This document shows, in pieces, positions 22,452 through 34,552 of a DNA stretch of 64,000 nt (positions within the stretch are counted from its first letter, which is position 1; each line of letters begins with the position of its first letter). The notes beneath the pieces were generated by a model. That model was not told the DNA's origin, did not search any database, and saw only the letters and a list, made by a program, of their open reading frames with translations. The DNA comes from Takakia lepidozioides (taxonomy: Eukaryota; Streptophyta; Takakiopsida; Takakiales; Takakiaceae): assembly GCA_030704615.1 (NCBI GenBank), contig CM060731.1:53196001-53260000 (forward strand), written 5' to 3'. Position numbers and translations under genes: made by a program.

Positions 22452-23079
22452 AAAGATGTTTTCCTGGAAAGGTGCAAGTGTCTTGCTTCATTCATGATCT
22501 GCGTAGCTTCTTCTTCCATACACCATCAATCCTGGAATATTGGCTATGACGGACTGCTGAGGCATTTCCTCTGGCATATCAACCTTCCAAGAGTCCATTG
22601 AAGGGTCTACCCAGCATAGGTGGAATGTCAGCCCATAAAGGACTTGAGCAGGTAATGAGGAAAGGGGGTATTTTATGCTAGAGCATTAACCAAAATGGGC
22701 AGGAGATGAACCGCTCCACGTCCGTTCTTTCTCAGACATCAAGAATTAACAACATAAACTGTGGTGATGGTTCAGAATATGAAACCACTTTCCTCCACCT
22801 TATACAGATGTTCTTCATGAAATACTTGAGATACTGGAAAGTTGCAAGGTCTATGCCTACAAAGTTGCTCTGGTACGCAACAAATCAGAAATATGGGGGT
22901 TGTATTTGCATCCATTATTCACCCTGTACTGCATATGTATTGGCCCTCTAGGTGGAAACTCTGAAAATTCATAACCAATTCAAAAGAAGTCCATTGAGTT
23001 TGGCTTTGAATGCACTAGTCTATTACTGAAAATTATAAACAAACTTGTTTTTTGATACCCTAACCCATTTTTTTCTTTG
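22452..23079. other. Intergenic, no gene seen
   Basis: No recognisable coding or structural feature between the DYW remnant and the LINE fragment. Confidence 0.5.
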
Positions 23080-23450
23080 GAAATAGGCCGGGGACAACCT
23101 GGATTGTCCAGTGTGTCGGATTGTCCAGAGTGTAATAACGGCCTGGAAACAATTGAGCACTGCTTAATCCTATGTCCTAAAGCTCGTAGGATCTGGACTA
23201 AAGTATGCCAACTTTACTCTGCCTGGACCTCCCTCCCTGCCTCGCCGGACCCCTCGTTCTTCCTACTCAACCACAGGGGTGATCTCGATAAAATGCCGGG
23301 TGTGGGCCTGCCTTAGAGCACACACACTTTGGCTTATCTGGAAAGCAAGATGCTCTTGGGTTTATGAGGGGAAACCCCCCAGCGGCAGATCCATATTTTA
23401 AAAATCTATTGGGATCTGATGACTGAGGGGAGGAAAGCTTGGATGTCTTT
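23080..23450 (+). mobile_element. LINE-type retrotransposon remnant (C-terminal zinc-binding region of ORF2)
   Basis: The translation contains a C-x2-C-x7-H-x4-C pattern (CPECNNGLETIEHCLILCPKARRIW), typical of the zinc-binding region after the reverse transcriptase in plant LINEs. After a frameshift near 23300 it continues with RAHTLWLIWKARCSWVYEG, also a conserved LINE C-terminal pattern. Stops appear at about 23397. No reverse transcriptase, target-site duplications or poly-A tail were identified, so only a short broken 3' segment survives. Confidence 0.7.
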
Positions 23451-24494
23451 GTGTGCAGCTCTTCCCAGAGCTTCGGACCAACGGAGGAGGAAATTTCATT
23501 GTAACTTTGACCTCACCTGGGGTAAGGGCAGCTTGCTTGGCTCCCGTCTTTCCGACCCGCACTTCCATTGGCCCGCCATCCCCACGCAATAGGAAGTCCC
23601 TGGTGATGGGGAGGAGGGTGACTGCAACTGGCACCACCGCCGTGCTCGCGACCCCAAGCTCAAGACATAGCTTCAATTCTACTTTCTAGCTTCTTGGTTA
23701 TGAAACTCTTCTCCGTGTCCAGCATTTTTCTCGTGCTCCCTCATCAGCCCCCGTCTTTTCCTGCCTTTTCCCACCTTCGCCACAGAACTCTGATTTCTGC
23801 TTATGTGGGACCTTCGCCGGTTTCATCCTGTTCTCTTGTTCTCGGGACTTGATATTCACTTCATTCTCTTTTGCTAGATTGCAAGGTTCCAGGGAGGGGT
23901 CCCCACTGTAAGCCTTCACGGCCTCAATGGTGGTTATTTTTTCCACCATCTAATTTCGAGGGCTTCCATCCCCTCTTCTATAAAAAAGAAAATTAAGAAA
24001 AAATTAAAACACAAAAAGGCCCCCCCTTCCCTCGGAGGTGATCAATGCATGTTCTCCTATCATGTCCAGCGACTCCTAGGAATGGTTGAAGCCTTTTCAA
24101 TGCAATTTGATAGTTGCTGCAAGTGCTCCCTCAGATCCTGTTGCTGCTCGAATGCAGGCTCTGCTCAAGTATCAGAATCACTTTTAGGTCCAAAATCGCT
24201 TTGTTACATAGCAAATCAGAGTCAAAGCCTTCATCTGTTTGCAAGTTTCTACTGAAGAACCTAGAGAACAACATAGAGTGGCAATGGAGGCCAGAGGGAG
24301 ACAACAAGGGGGGCAGAGAACAAAATTGGCAGGATAAGCTGGCCCTAGCCCTAACTTCGGACAGAATGTGGACAGGCGGTTAAGTGGGTGGTTATTTTGG
24401 GTCTGAACCAAATTTATTGTTTAGTATTACAAATTGCTGAAAATCTAAAGACGTAGCTAGCTACCTTCGCAGTAGCTACAACGTGAACCTTGCC
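23451..24494. other. Intergenic, no gene seen
   Basis: No recognisable gene. It lies downstream of PPR-3 (minus strand) and of the LINE remnant, and probably contains the PPR-3 3' UTR. Confidence 0.45.
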
Positions 24495-27182
24495 TTACCA
24501 ATAGTCCCCACAAGAGCAAACGCCTCCTTCAAAGTGGTGGAAGCGATTGGCATCCCGTACAACAATTGCTCGTCCAACTATCTTTGAGATAAACTTGGTG
24601 GCAGTGTGGCAGTCACCACACACCCGAAGGTTCTTGATGACACACAGAGGTGTCCCAGCGGACGTGCTGATGAGCCCAAAAGCAATAGCCAGCTTCTCAC
24701 TGTGGTGTGAAAGTGAAAATACCTTATGCTCCTCCGCCACATTACGCAAAACAAAGCTTGTGTCAGGCATGTACCCGGCCTCCCTCATTTGGCCTGACAA
24801 AATCTCCAGCTTAGCATGGATTTCCTCAATTTGTGGATGAAATTTGTCATCTGCAACGAATGTATGCACGCAGTTGTTGACCTCAATGCTGCACTGACCT
24901 GGCGCCTTTCTGACGCCTCTGTCCTTCATCATTTTTCTCACCTTGGCAGAATCGTCCCACCTCCCAGCTGCGGCATAGATGTTTGATAATAGGGCGTAAG
25001 TGGCAGCATCCTGTGGATCCCACTTGAGAACCCATTTTGCTGCGTGTTCTGCCACCTCCACATTGCCATGAGTTCGGCAGGCACCAAGTAAGGCCCCCCA
25101 CACCGCAGCACCTGGTTCAATTGGCATATTGCCTATGAAGTCGTTTGCCTCATCCAACCGCCCTGCACGGCCAAGAAGGTCCACCATGCAGCCAAAATGC
25201 TGCAATGCAGGAGAGAGGCCATGATTTTGACTCATGGAATTGAAGTAGTGACAGCCTTCATCCACTAACCCCACATGGCTACATGCAGAGAGAACACATG
25301 TAAAGGTGATCCCATTTGGCTTCAAGTCTGCCTGTTTCATTTCTTCAAATAGTTGCAGGGCCTCCAGACCGTGTCCATGCTGTGCATATCCGGCAATCAT
25401 TGCACTCCATGAGATCACATTTTGTTCACCCATATTGTCAAAAACTTGACGTGCATCCTTCATGCTCCCACATTTGGCATACATGTCAGCAAGGGCAGTC
25501 TCAAGAGTGATATCTGACCCAATTCCAGATTTGACAATATCCGCATGGACCTCTTTGCCCTTTCCCAGAGCTGCCAGGCTGGCACATGCATTCAGAACGC
25601 AAATAAATGTGACCTTGTTTGGCATTATCCCTTCTCTTATCATATTCTCATACATCTCAAAAGTCTCCCTACCAGAACCATGCTGAGCATATCCTGCAAT
25701 CATAGTAGTCCACGAGACCACATCCGGCTTCAAGCCTTTCTGTTGCATTTGTTCAAATAGTTGCAGGGCCTCCCTACCACACCCATGCTGAACATATCCT
25801 GCGATCATCACATTCCATGAGACCACATTTCGCTGACTCATGTTATCAAACATTTGACGTGCATCTTTCATGCTACCGCATTTGGCATACATGTCAATAA
25901 GGGTATTGTCCAAATTAATATATGATGCAATTCCAGCTTTGATAATGTCAGCATGGATCTCTTTGCCCTTTTCCAGGACTGCCAGGCTGGCACATGCCTT
26001 GAGAATGCAGATGAATGTGACCCTGTCGGGCGTCACTCCTTCATGTACCATTTGCTCATAGATCTTGAAAGTGTCCCTGCCACACCCATGCTGAGCATAT
26101 GCTGCGATCATGGAGTTCCATGACACCATGTTCGGTTTCAAGCCTTCCTGTTGCATTTGTTGGAATAGTTGCAAGCCATCCCTGCCATATCCATGCTGAG
26201 CATATCCTGTGACCATCGAACTCCATGAGACCTCGTCTCGTTCAGCCATGTTGTCAAAGACTTGACGTGCATCCGTTATGCTCCCACATTTGGCATACAT
26301 GTCGATAAGTGTATTGTCCAAATTTATATATGAGGCAATTCCAGCTTTGATGATGTCAGCATGGACCTCTTTGCCTTTTTTGAGGGCTCCCAGGTTGGCA
26401 CACGCATTGAGAACACAAATGAATGTAACCTTGTTGGGTGTCAATCCTTCCCATAACATATGCTCATACATCTCCAAAGCCTCCCTACCATACCCATGCT
26501 GAGCATATCCTGCAATCATGGTGCTCCAGGACACCACATTTCGTTTAACCATACCGTTGAACAATCGAGAGGCATCCTTTATGCTCCCTGATTTGGCGTA
26601 CATGTTGATAAGGGCAGTCTCCAGAATGATGTCCAGTGCAATTCTAGCTTTGACCATGTCAGCATGGACCTCTTTACCCTTTTCGATAGCTCCCATCCTG
26701 GCACATGCATTGAGGACGCTAATAAACGTAACCTTGTTGGCTATCACTCCTTCCCATTTCATCTGTTCATAGATCTTGAAGGCCTCACTACCACAACCAT
26801 GTTTGACATACCCTGCCATAATTGTATTCCACGTAGACACGTCACGATTATACATATTGTCAAAAACTAGGCGTGCAGCCATGACACTTCCACACTTTGC
26901 GTACATGTTCATGAGAATGTTGAGTAGAAAGATGTCTGGCTTGAATCCACTTTCAATAATGTGGGCATGCACCTGCTTTCCCTCTGCTAGGCCTTTCTTC
27001 TCGATGCATTCCTGAAGGAGACAAGCATAAGTATTTCGGTCTGCCGAAATGCCGTCTTTGTTCAAAAGGTGCAGTGCCTCTTCCAATTGTCCTGCCTTGC
27101 ATAGTCGCTTGACATCCCTGCAGGTGCCAGAAGAGTTCTTGTTGACTCTGTCTCTTCGTCCTCTTTCCAAAGCAGGAGTCAT
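24495..27182 (-). CDS. PPR-3: PLS-class pentatricopeptide repeat protein with complete DYW deaminase domain
   Basis: An uninterrupted frame of about 895 residues from the ATG at 27182. The frame is open to a possible 3' splice site at 27231-27234 (TTGATGCAG), so an upstream exon may supply the N-terminus. The N-terminal region (AGTSTMTPALERGRR, then GQLEEALHLLNKDGI) is homologous to PPR-1 and PPR-2. The array contains normal S-P-L triplets plus two places where a P repeat follows another P repeat directly (GLKPN then MVSWNSM; GLKPD then VVSWTTM). The C-terminus has L2-S2-E motifs, a PG box and a full DYW domain with HSE, CGDCH and CSCGDYW. It should be an active organellar C-to-U editing factor, and is the best-preserved member of the cluster. 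No PDF motif was found in the same exon. Confidence 0.9.
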   Translation of the reverse strand: MTPALERGRRDRVNKNSSGTCRDVKRLCKAGQLEEALHLLNKDGISADRNTYACLLQECIEKKGLAEGKQVHAHIIESGFKPDIFLLNILMNMYAKCGSVMAARLVFDNMYNRDVSTWNTIMAGYVKHGCGSEAFKIYEQMKWEGVIANKVTFISVLNACARMGAIEKGKEVHADMVKARIALDIILETALINMYAKSGSIKDASRLFNGMVKRNVVSWSTMIAGYAQHGYGREALEMYEHMLWEGLTPNKVTFICVLNACANLGALKKGKEVHADIIKAGIASYINLDNTLIDMYAKCGSITDARQVFDNMAERDEVSWSSMVTGYAQHGYGRDGLQLFQQMQQEGLKPNMVSWNSMIAAYAQHGCGRDTFKIYEQMVHEGVTPDRVTFICILKACASLAVLEKGKEIHADIIKAGIASYINLDNTLIDMYAKCGSMKDARQMFDNMSQRNVVSWNVMIAGYVQHGCGREALQLFEQMQQKGLKPDVVSWTTMIAGYAQHGSGRETFEMYENMIREGIMPNKVTFICVLNACASLAALGKGKEVHADIVKSGIGSDITLETALADMYAKCGSMKDARQVFDNMGEQNVISWSAMIAGYAQHGHGLEALQLFEEMKQADLKPNGITFTCVLSACSHVGLVDEGCHYFNSMSQNHGLSPALQHFGCMVDLLGRAGRLDEANDFIGNMPIEPGAAVWGALLGACRTHGNVEVAEHAAKWVLKWDPQDAATYALLSNIYAAAGRWDDSAKVRKMMKDRGVRKAPGQCSIEVNNCVHTFVADDKFHPQIEEIHAKLEILSGQMREAGYMPDTSFVLRNVAEEHKVFSLSHHSEKLAIAFGLISTSAGTPLCVIKNLRVCGDCHTATKFISKIVGRAIVVRDANRFHHFEGGVCSCGDYW

Positions 27183-27231
27183 GGTGGAGGTTCCTGCTTC
27201 ACACAACTGTCCCTGATCCCATCCTGTGACC

Positions 27232-29746
27232 CTGCATCAAATAAAACAATTTCATGACAACAGAATCTTTGATAAATAAGGGGTCTTTGCATTGGTTAGA
27301 CCCTACAATCACAGGGTACATATACCAACTCGGACACCAGCTGGAAAAACACTTCTGACCACTGCCTTTACCTTCAAGCGGAAAACTCATAACATTCAAT
27401 ATCTATGTTAAACTGTTAAACTTCCCCGTTCGGTAACGTCCTGTGCACCCATTGATACATGACTTTTCTACTTCATCTCTAGCAGAACACCCATGCCACT
27501 AGCAGAGAAATCAGAAAAATCATGAGGTCTGCATCTGTACAAGAGGAACTGTCATACTGGAAGGGCCCGGCAATCCCCTCCACCAGGGCTTGCCACGGAC
27601 CTCAGCCTAGCTGCTTCCAGCTTCTCCAGTTGAACATTTTCCAAGGGATGATTCTTTGAATCTTTGAATCCACAGTGCCTCGTTGGTACTCTTGCACCTG
27701 GAATATGGTGTTCTGGGATTGATCTGCAACCATAATCCATCCCTGCCTCAACAACAGTAATTCATGCAGACTACCTGACAGAGGTGACACGTTACTGTGG
27801 TTGCACTTTAGTCACAACGTTGAGGTGAAAGGGCCTGCAAAAAATGTACCCACAAGAGGGTGGATGGCGTAGCCTTGTAGCCTTGTGAGAGAGAGAGAGC
27901 TTGTCAATGCATCATCTTGTCGCCCTTCAACTCCAACTGCCTTGACAACAAAAATGCATAGATCCTCTGCACTGCTTGACGTAGCGGACAAGGACACATC
28001 ACCCCTTCCTGACACTAGTTCATATGCTAATTCTTCGACAGACTAGAAAAATGCGTGTGTGTGTATCTCTGTGAAAGAGAAAGAGAGAATCTTATTGTGC
28101 GGTTTCAAACCGCCAGGACCTGGGAAAGCAGGGTGAAATTGTAGTAAACAACGTTACATATAAGCACTGCTACATTACCATCCACAATAGGTATGACGGA
28201 AGTGGTTGTGGCCGCACTGTCAGGAGAATTCACAGGAAATTTTTCCCATTCCATCTTGTTGTGTGGTTATGGTATAACACCACGCACCTTACTTCCCTCG
28301 AATGTCCCTCCATCGACTGGGTTTTGAAAACTTTGCCTCCTCCTCGTCCGATGTTGGCTTCCTGCATTTTTGCTGGTGTTAGCAAGTCCCTCACTGAATG
28401 TGACCATGGGCGGCCGTGGCCTCACCAGCTGGCCTCGTTGCTCATTTCCCCGTCTATAAACTTCTCCTTCTACTTCTCCATTCATCCATTGCCCTGCAAT
28501 TGGGTTGAAACTTTCGAAACAAATCTCAATCCCATGCGGTTTGGAAAGGTTAGAGGACCGTACAGACTGTGCAACCCATATGAAAATTCCAGACCAAAAT
28601 CGGGCTTGTGAAGAGCGTAGCCCCAGCAAGACTCATCAGAGCACTCGACGATGAGTGATGAAGGTGTGGAGAAGGCAGACATTCCCGGATACGACGCCAT
28701 GGCTGCTGCTCCATCTCTCGTGCAGATGAATAGATGAATAAGGGGGGCCGCGTGCAGTTTTCCAGAAGAAATCGTCTACTTAGCGATGAATAAACCCCTT
28801 CATCCATCGATCTGCCCTCAGCATGAAGACACTTGAATGATCGACCTTGCCGTCAGCAGAGAGCAACTCTCAATTTGGAGGTGGAGCAAGCGAATGTGGC
28901 TGTATTGAAGGGGTATCATTTTGAAGGGAAGAAGGAAGAGGTGGGTGTACAAAACATTCTTTGAAGGTGAGTGCTTTCTTCGAATTTGATTTGGCTGCAA
29001 TTCGCGTGCGGGTGCCGCCCTGTGGATTGGAAGAATGTGGATTTGTCTTTTCCGGAGCAGATTTCAACTTTCCTGGGAGGAAAAATAGTAGCTGATAGGC
29101 AGTGAGCGTGGAAATGGACCTGCTTCTCCAATCATGAATTCAGATATGGTGCATCTGATGGATAATTGCAGTAGTTCATGGTTTTCGTGCTTCATGGGTT
29201 CAGTTATGCATAAGGAAACCAAGGAAGAAGTTATCGGGCATACTTAGCTTGTCTTGGGAGAATCCTTAGGATCTGCTCTCCAGTGCCAAAAGCTTAACTT
29301 TTTGAGGTAAGGACACAAAAATGGAGAGTGTGTGTGCAAACTTGAGGTATACTGCGGCTCTTCAAAGACAGTGAGATGGGTGGCACTTAAAATTGGTTCT
29401 GATTGGCAGTCCGGGCATGACCAGGTCAATCTGTCTAGGGCTGGTCAGCGTTGTGCAAAGGAAAGGTCAGGTAGTAGAGGGCCTTCAGCGGTCCACGATT
29501 GAACAGTCACTTCTTGTTCTTGGGAAAATGCTCTGTGCTCTGTTCCCTTTACAATAGGCTTCGGGAGGGTCAGCAATATGACCTCAAGAAATGCTACGAA
29601 ATAAAATGGTATAATTGAGGACTATTCAGCATATGGAGGTTCTCCAGTACATACCATATTGAAGTTCAGGATAGTTTCGAGGTGTGCTTCACAGCTCTCA
29701 AACTCAAATGTTGTTGCATAAAGCAGAGCTGTTACTCTTTGGCGGC
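27232..29746. other. Upstream region of PPR-3 and of the UBX gene; tentative OSB-like ORF on the minus strand
   Basis: The PPR-3 5' part and the UBX 5' UTR must share this divergent interval. On the minus strand at 28267-28700 two overlapping frames are open. One starts with an ATG at 28700 (MASYPGMSAFSTPSS), resembling a targeting peptide. The other contains RPRPPMVTFSEGLANT, loosely like the start of the OSB single-strand-binding domain. The match is weak and I could not join it to PPR-3 by splicing. Confidence 0.3.
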
Positions 29747-32700
29747 ATGGAAGGAGGTGGTGAAGAGTCCATCAAGCAGGTAGGCCTTCTCACATGTCTG
29801 GTTTCAGTGCCCTGCTTTGATGTCTGAATTGTGCAGCTGAATGAAATCTGCAGTTACAGCACATCAGTTAGCTGAGAATTGTCAAAGGAGTCAACTGTTG
29901 GAAGTTCATCAATCGTCAGATTATTCCCTTGTGTCCATCATATGAGGCAGCCTCCAGCCACACCTATTTGTGTGGGTAAGTGTATACAGCAAATCCACTT
30001 ATCCCCCAGACTTGGGTGGAACCCACCCTCCACAAAGAGACAATTCAACCCTAATAGAGTGGAATATTTGGATGTCAGTCAGAACAGCTCAGTGAACTAT
30101 TTGAGAACTATCTGGCTTCATTTCGGACTTAACTGGCCAGAGTTTTTCTATCTGACTTCTAGTGTTGCTGTAGCAATTCTTTGTTATATGAACCTTGTGT
30201 GGGTTGAGTAGTGCTTGTTATTCTGCTAGAGCATAAGTAAGGGTAGTTGTAGTTGATAAGCTCAGGTCTAATTCTTTATGCACTGGAGAAATAGTGCAAT
30301 TTGCCATCCAGTTGGTTATCAATGGATGTCATAAGAATTCTCTTACAGGCTATGACTTTATGTTCTTTCCCGTGACAGCAGGAGATATTCACCACTTCCG
30401 TTTCAGAGGACACCCCGGAAAATCTCTTCTTCAGAGGGTCTATTCCAGATGCCATTGTTGGCGCACAAACCGGAAAGAAGGTTCTGATTGTCTTTGTTGC
30501 AGGTACAAGATGGAGTCCCTTTTTCCCCCTTATCACCAACCTCCTGTAAGTTAGAATGTATGACATCTAATTGAGGTGCTTGTTCCTCATCCAGCAAGCA
30601 GTTGCTCTAGTTTGAATTGGAAGGTCACATATGGGTAGGTTCCAGTTAAACAATGGGGATTGTTTTTTGAACAGGTACAGACGAGGAATCTGTGAAGTTG
30701 GAACAAAGCACTTGGCAGGATTCACAGGCAGGTTACTGATACTCTGTTAATAATCACTTCTATTTATCTCAGCTCACCTCTTTCACACCATCCTGGTGCA
30801 GGGATTGGCAGACCTATTTCTTATGGTATGTTGCTACCTTCTTTGAGGTTTTCTTATACAAGCTGCCCATAGTCCACTTGTATTGTGGTCCGCTTAGTGA
30901 TTGATGTCCACAGAATGATCCTTGGAACTAGTTGTCTCTAGGTGACACGTGGAAGAATTTTTGAATGCAGGTTGTGAAAGAGGTGCAGCAGCAATGCCTG
31001 GTGCTTCGGTTGGAGCATGGAAGCACTGATGCGGCAAACTTTGCAGCCCTCTGTATCCTTTCTGAAATTTGAATGTTTCAGATCCGAGAGCATTGGAAGA
31101 GACTAAATCTCTACTACTACTGTTGTTTGTTGAAATATGGTTCTTTTGTCCAAATTTCATGATAAAACTGAGAAAGCATATTATGGCAACCAATGGGGAA
31201 CGGTAGCCCCCCGAGTTTGAAAGAACCCAGAATCCATGGTTGCTAACATCTACTGTACTCCACTTGAATTCGCTGTTGGCCTACTCTGCAGTTTTGGTAT
31301 TCTCCAAGCATATCACCTGATGCACAGAGAGACGCGAGGAAGGAAACAGAGAGGGGCAATGACAGTTTGGATTATGGATTTATGAGTGCCCTCCGATTTA
31401 CTATTCTGTACCTAGCTATCAAATTTGGTGGAACGAACAAGGCGTACCATTTGCATCTACAGTGTCCTTTGCAACATAATTGATTTTGTGCCTTCCGTCC
31501 ATGATGTCCCCCAAACATGGTGCATTGTTTGGAGTGACGGGATGTCACAGTAAAGTGTACAATTCACGGATTTGTCAGTGTTCGCTTGACTTAGAATGAA
31601 ACAAGATCCTGTTCGGCATGTACCAACCATCATGTTGCTTGGGCTCAAGGGGTCTGTGCTCCATCAGCTGGGTATGACCACATGACCCCTAAATCTTATT
31701 GGTTCCCCCCCCATTCAATTTTTACCTCAAAACCCTTGTGCACTCTTCGGGTAGTCTTTCAGGATATGCTTTTGCGATGCACTGCCGTTGTCTTGACCAT
31801 TGTTAATGTAACCTTTAGTTGTCACTATGCAACCCAGTGGTTCTACCTGTTGTATGTTCCTAACAAAGTGGGGGAATGTTTTCATCAATTAAGGTGCTTT
31901 CTAGTTGCAAGAGACAGTTCACTAGAAGTGTTCCTTTTAGTGAAGGTGGGTTACCACATGTCATGGAACAGAGGGCTACAAAAGTGCTGAGGAGTTTTTA
32001 GGCCCTCTTCAGGAGGCAGTGGGCACCTTCAATGATCAGGTTTACTTCCAGCCAGCTTGTTGCCTCTGTTATCTTGCTTGGGTCTGCATGTATTCTGTGG
32101 AAGTGCACACTGTCCCCTATTTCTACTTTCAGCAAGGGGTCATTCTCATGAGTTTTTCCAGTGAATGTTCTTGGCATGTTGGACAGTAACTCATCTTTTG
32201 TAAGGTTGGGTACATCCAGATTTGAGATATGAGTCCAACTGAGATCTCATAGGTATTTTCAAATACATGTCTTAAAGGCAGTCAAAATGCAGGGTTTGTC
32301 TACAGTTACCTGTGAACATCAAATATTAATTATATTCCCCACAACTGTGCATCCACTAACTGATATCTGCCAGTACAAACTAGAGGTGGCTGGTGTTTCT
32401 GCCCTTGCACTTTTAGTTTGATGCTGAAAAGATTACTATGTACTTCTGCTACTTGAATGCATTGTGCAGAAGCAGTTGCAGAGTGCAGCTGATGCAAGTG
32501 CCATGTTTGCACTGATCTCTGGTAGCAACATGTCTGCCACAAGCTCTGTTACTCCATCTGGAATGCCCAGGCGACCATCTCCAGGTTTGGTTGCATGATA
32601 ACACTTCTCTTAGTCACTTTTCATTAGTCATCAACTCGAGAAGATTAGAAGAACATCATAGCATTTCCTTTTGTATTGCTTTCTAGGTGATGTGGGACCT

Positions 32701-34552
32701 GACACAAATTGCATATGTTTCTTCTGGGACAGGATGGGAAATTTGATGGTTTGAAGCTAAAGTGCATTAGCTTCTATCTCTGGATGATTTGTAAGACACC
32801 ATAGAAAATGGGGCCACGTTTGGCACCAATGATTTATCCTTAAAGGGGTGTTGTGTATGTCTTTACATGCTTCCTCCTAAACATTTTTCTAGGAGATCCA
32901 ACTCATCCAAGTGTGACAGGTGAATCAAGTGGTTCTGCACAAAGGCAGCCCCCTGCCTCTAAAGACCCAGAAGATGCCACAACTACAGCAAATGTAACAG
33001 ATCAAGTAGTCGATACACCAAAGGGAGATACTCCACATGTGGCTGCATCGGCAGTCTTGGGCAGGACCGTCAGCTCCGTACTCATCCCACATTCACACCC
33101 TGACACTGCAAGAGCAACCTTAGATATTCATCAAGGGGAAGTCAGTGAGAAGCCTGAAGCAAGGAAGGACACTTCTGGTGTCTCAGAGTCTGCAAGTTTA
33201 AATATGGAACAGGGAGATTTACACTGCCAAGAGGGCAATGCCCATAGCCAGGCCACAGCAGAGGCCAGCTCTGGTGTTGAAAAGAAGAATACTTCCGGTG
33301 TTCAAATTCCAGTGGAGAAGCCATCAGGGAGGAAGATGGGTCCTTTTTTATTGCAGATAAAATTGACAAATGGTGAGACCATACGGGGTACATTTGAATC
33401 TTCCAATGTCCTTCGAGCTGTCAAAGAGTTTGTGGATGAGAACCGCACGGACGGGAGAAGCAGCTACCATCTTGCAGTCCCATTTCCTCGGAAGATGCTT
33501 TCTGATGAAGGTGCCTCTCTAACAAGTATCCATATCCGATCACAAAAATGCACATTCTTTTCTGTATAAGTCTATGTTAATTGTTTGCATTTCAGTCCTT
33601 GAGTAGTGCCATGATGGTGCAGATTTTGGGAAAACTCTTCTGGAGCTGGAGCTTGGCCCCCGCTCTGCATTGATATTGGTGCCTTCCAATTCCACAACAG
33701 TGCCTTTGCTGCGCCCTGCCCTTTCTGTCAATCAGCCCACTGCCAGCATTTCACAGAGAGACGCACCAATGTCTGGCTCTCTCATTGGAAAGCTCCTATC
33801 GTACTTCAATCCATTTGCATACTTTGGTGGTGGTGCGGTTGCTGCGGACAGGCAAGATTCGCCAAGTGGGTCTACATGGCAATACAGTAAGTCTATACAT
33901 TCTCTGTACTTCGGTTCTATAAGAACCTATTGGACTTTGTTACTGAGGTTTGGTCAATTTACTTCACACTGAGTGAATCAACATGACAAATGATCCTTTA
34001 TACTGGACAGGTTCATAAGTCGTGCTTACCTGCCCACTGGACAAAACCTTTGGTTTCTTGATCACCTCTGAACGGGTGCCTGACATTTCATGTCCTTTGG
34101 GTGTCTAATCCCAAATCTGTTGACATGGGCTACCTTATGCTTACACAACACTGTCTGCTCCTTCAATCACATGCAGAAAGCCGCTTTGGCAGCTGCAGAT
34201 TGTAGATAGTAACAGTGCAGAACACTGTAAAAGTATGTAGTACTGAAGGAAATTGTATGCATGTGCAGATAGCAATCCAGCCTTGGGAAGGACCTTGCGG
34301 GAGGGTTTACAGCCACCACTATCTGGTTCTAACCAACCCCTCTCTCCATTTGCATCTCCAAACAATTCTGGAGGGGCCCAAAGGGGAGAGGGTTCGGGAG
34401 CTGGGCACTTAACCCAAAGGAAAGGGTGGGGGTTGGGTGGCAATGTACATACGCTCCAGCATGACGAAGACGACTATCCCCCTCGTGGCAATACATACTG
34501 GAATGGGAACTCGACACAGTTTGGTGGAGATGATGAGTCTAAACAAGACTGA
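29747..34552 (+). CDS. PUX11: UBX-domain protein, PUX11/UBXN4-like
   Basis: Ten exons join in phase: 29747-29779, 30382-30502, 30675-30727, 30971-31052, 31606-31671, 31972-32039, 32470-32584, 32893-33510, 33623-33886 and 34269-34552, giving 567 residues. The N-terminal thioredoxin-like part (FFRGSIPDAIVGAQTGKK; then ALYPVRHVPTIMLLG) matches plant UBX-containing protein 11 and animal UBXN4/erasin. A long acidic/Ser-rich linker leads to the UBX domain (LLQIKLTNGETIRGTF ... LAVPFPRKMLSDEDFGKTL) and a disordered C-terminal tail. UBX domains dock on the AAA ATPase p97/CDC48, linking it to ubiquitin-dependent degradation; UBXN4 acts at the ER. Intron 3 uses a probable GC donor (30728-30729). Intron 4 has U12-type signals. 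Confidence 0.92.

Noticed and set aside
28261-28611. 116-residue plus-strand ORF as a gene
   Set aside because: No recognisable domain, and it overlaps open minus-strand frames that fit the PPR-3 5' region better; probably chance.
30949-30958. ACACGTGG motif as a G-box promoter element
   Set aside because: It lies inside an intron of the UBX gene; no evidence of a promoter there.
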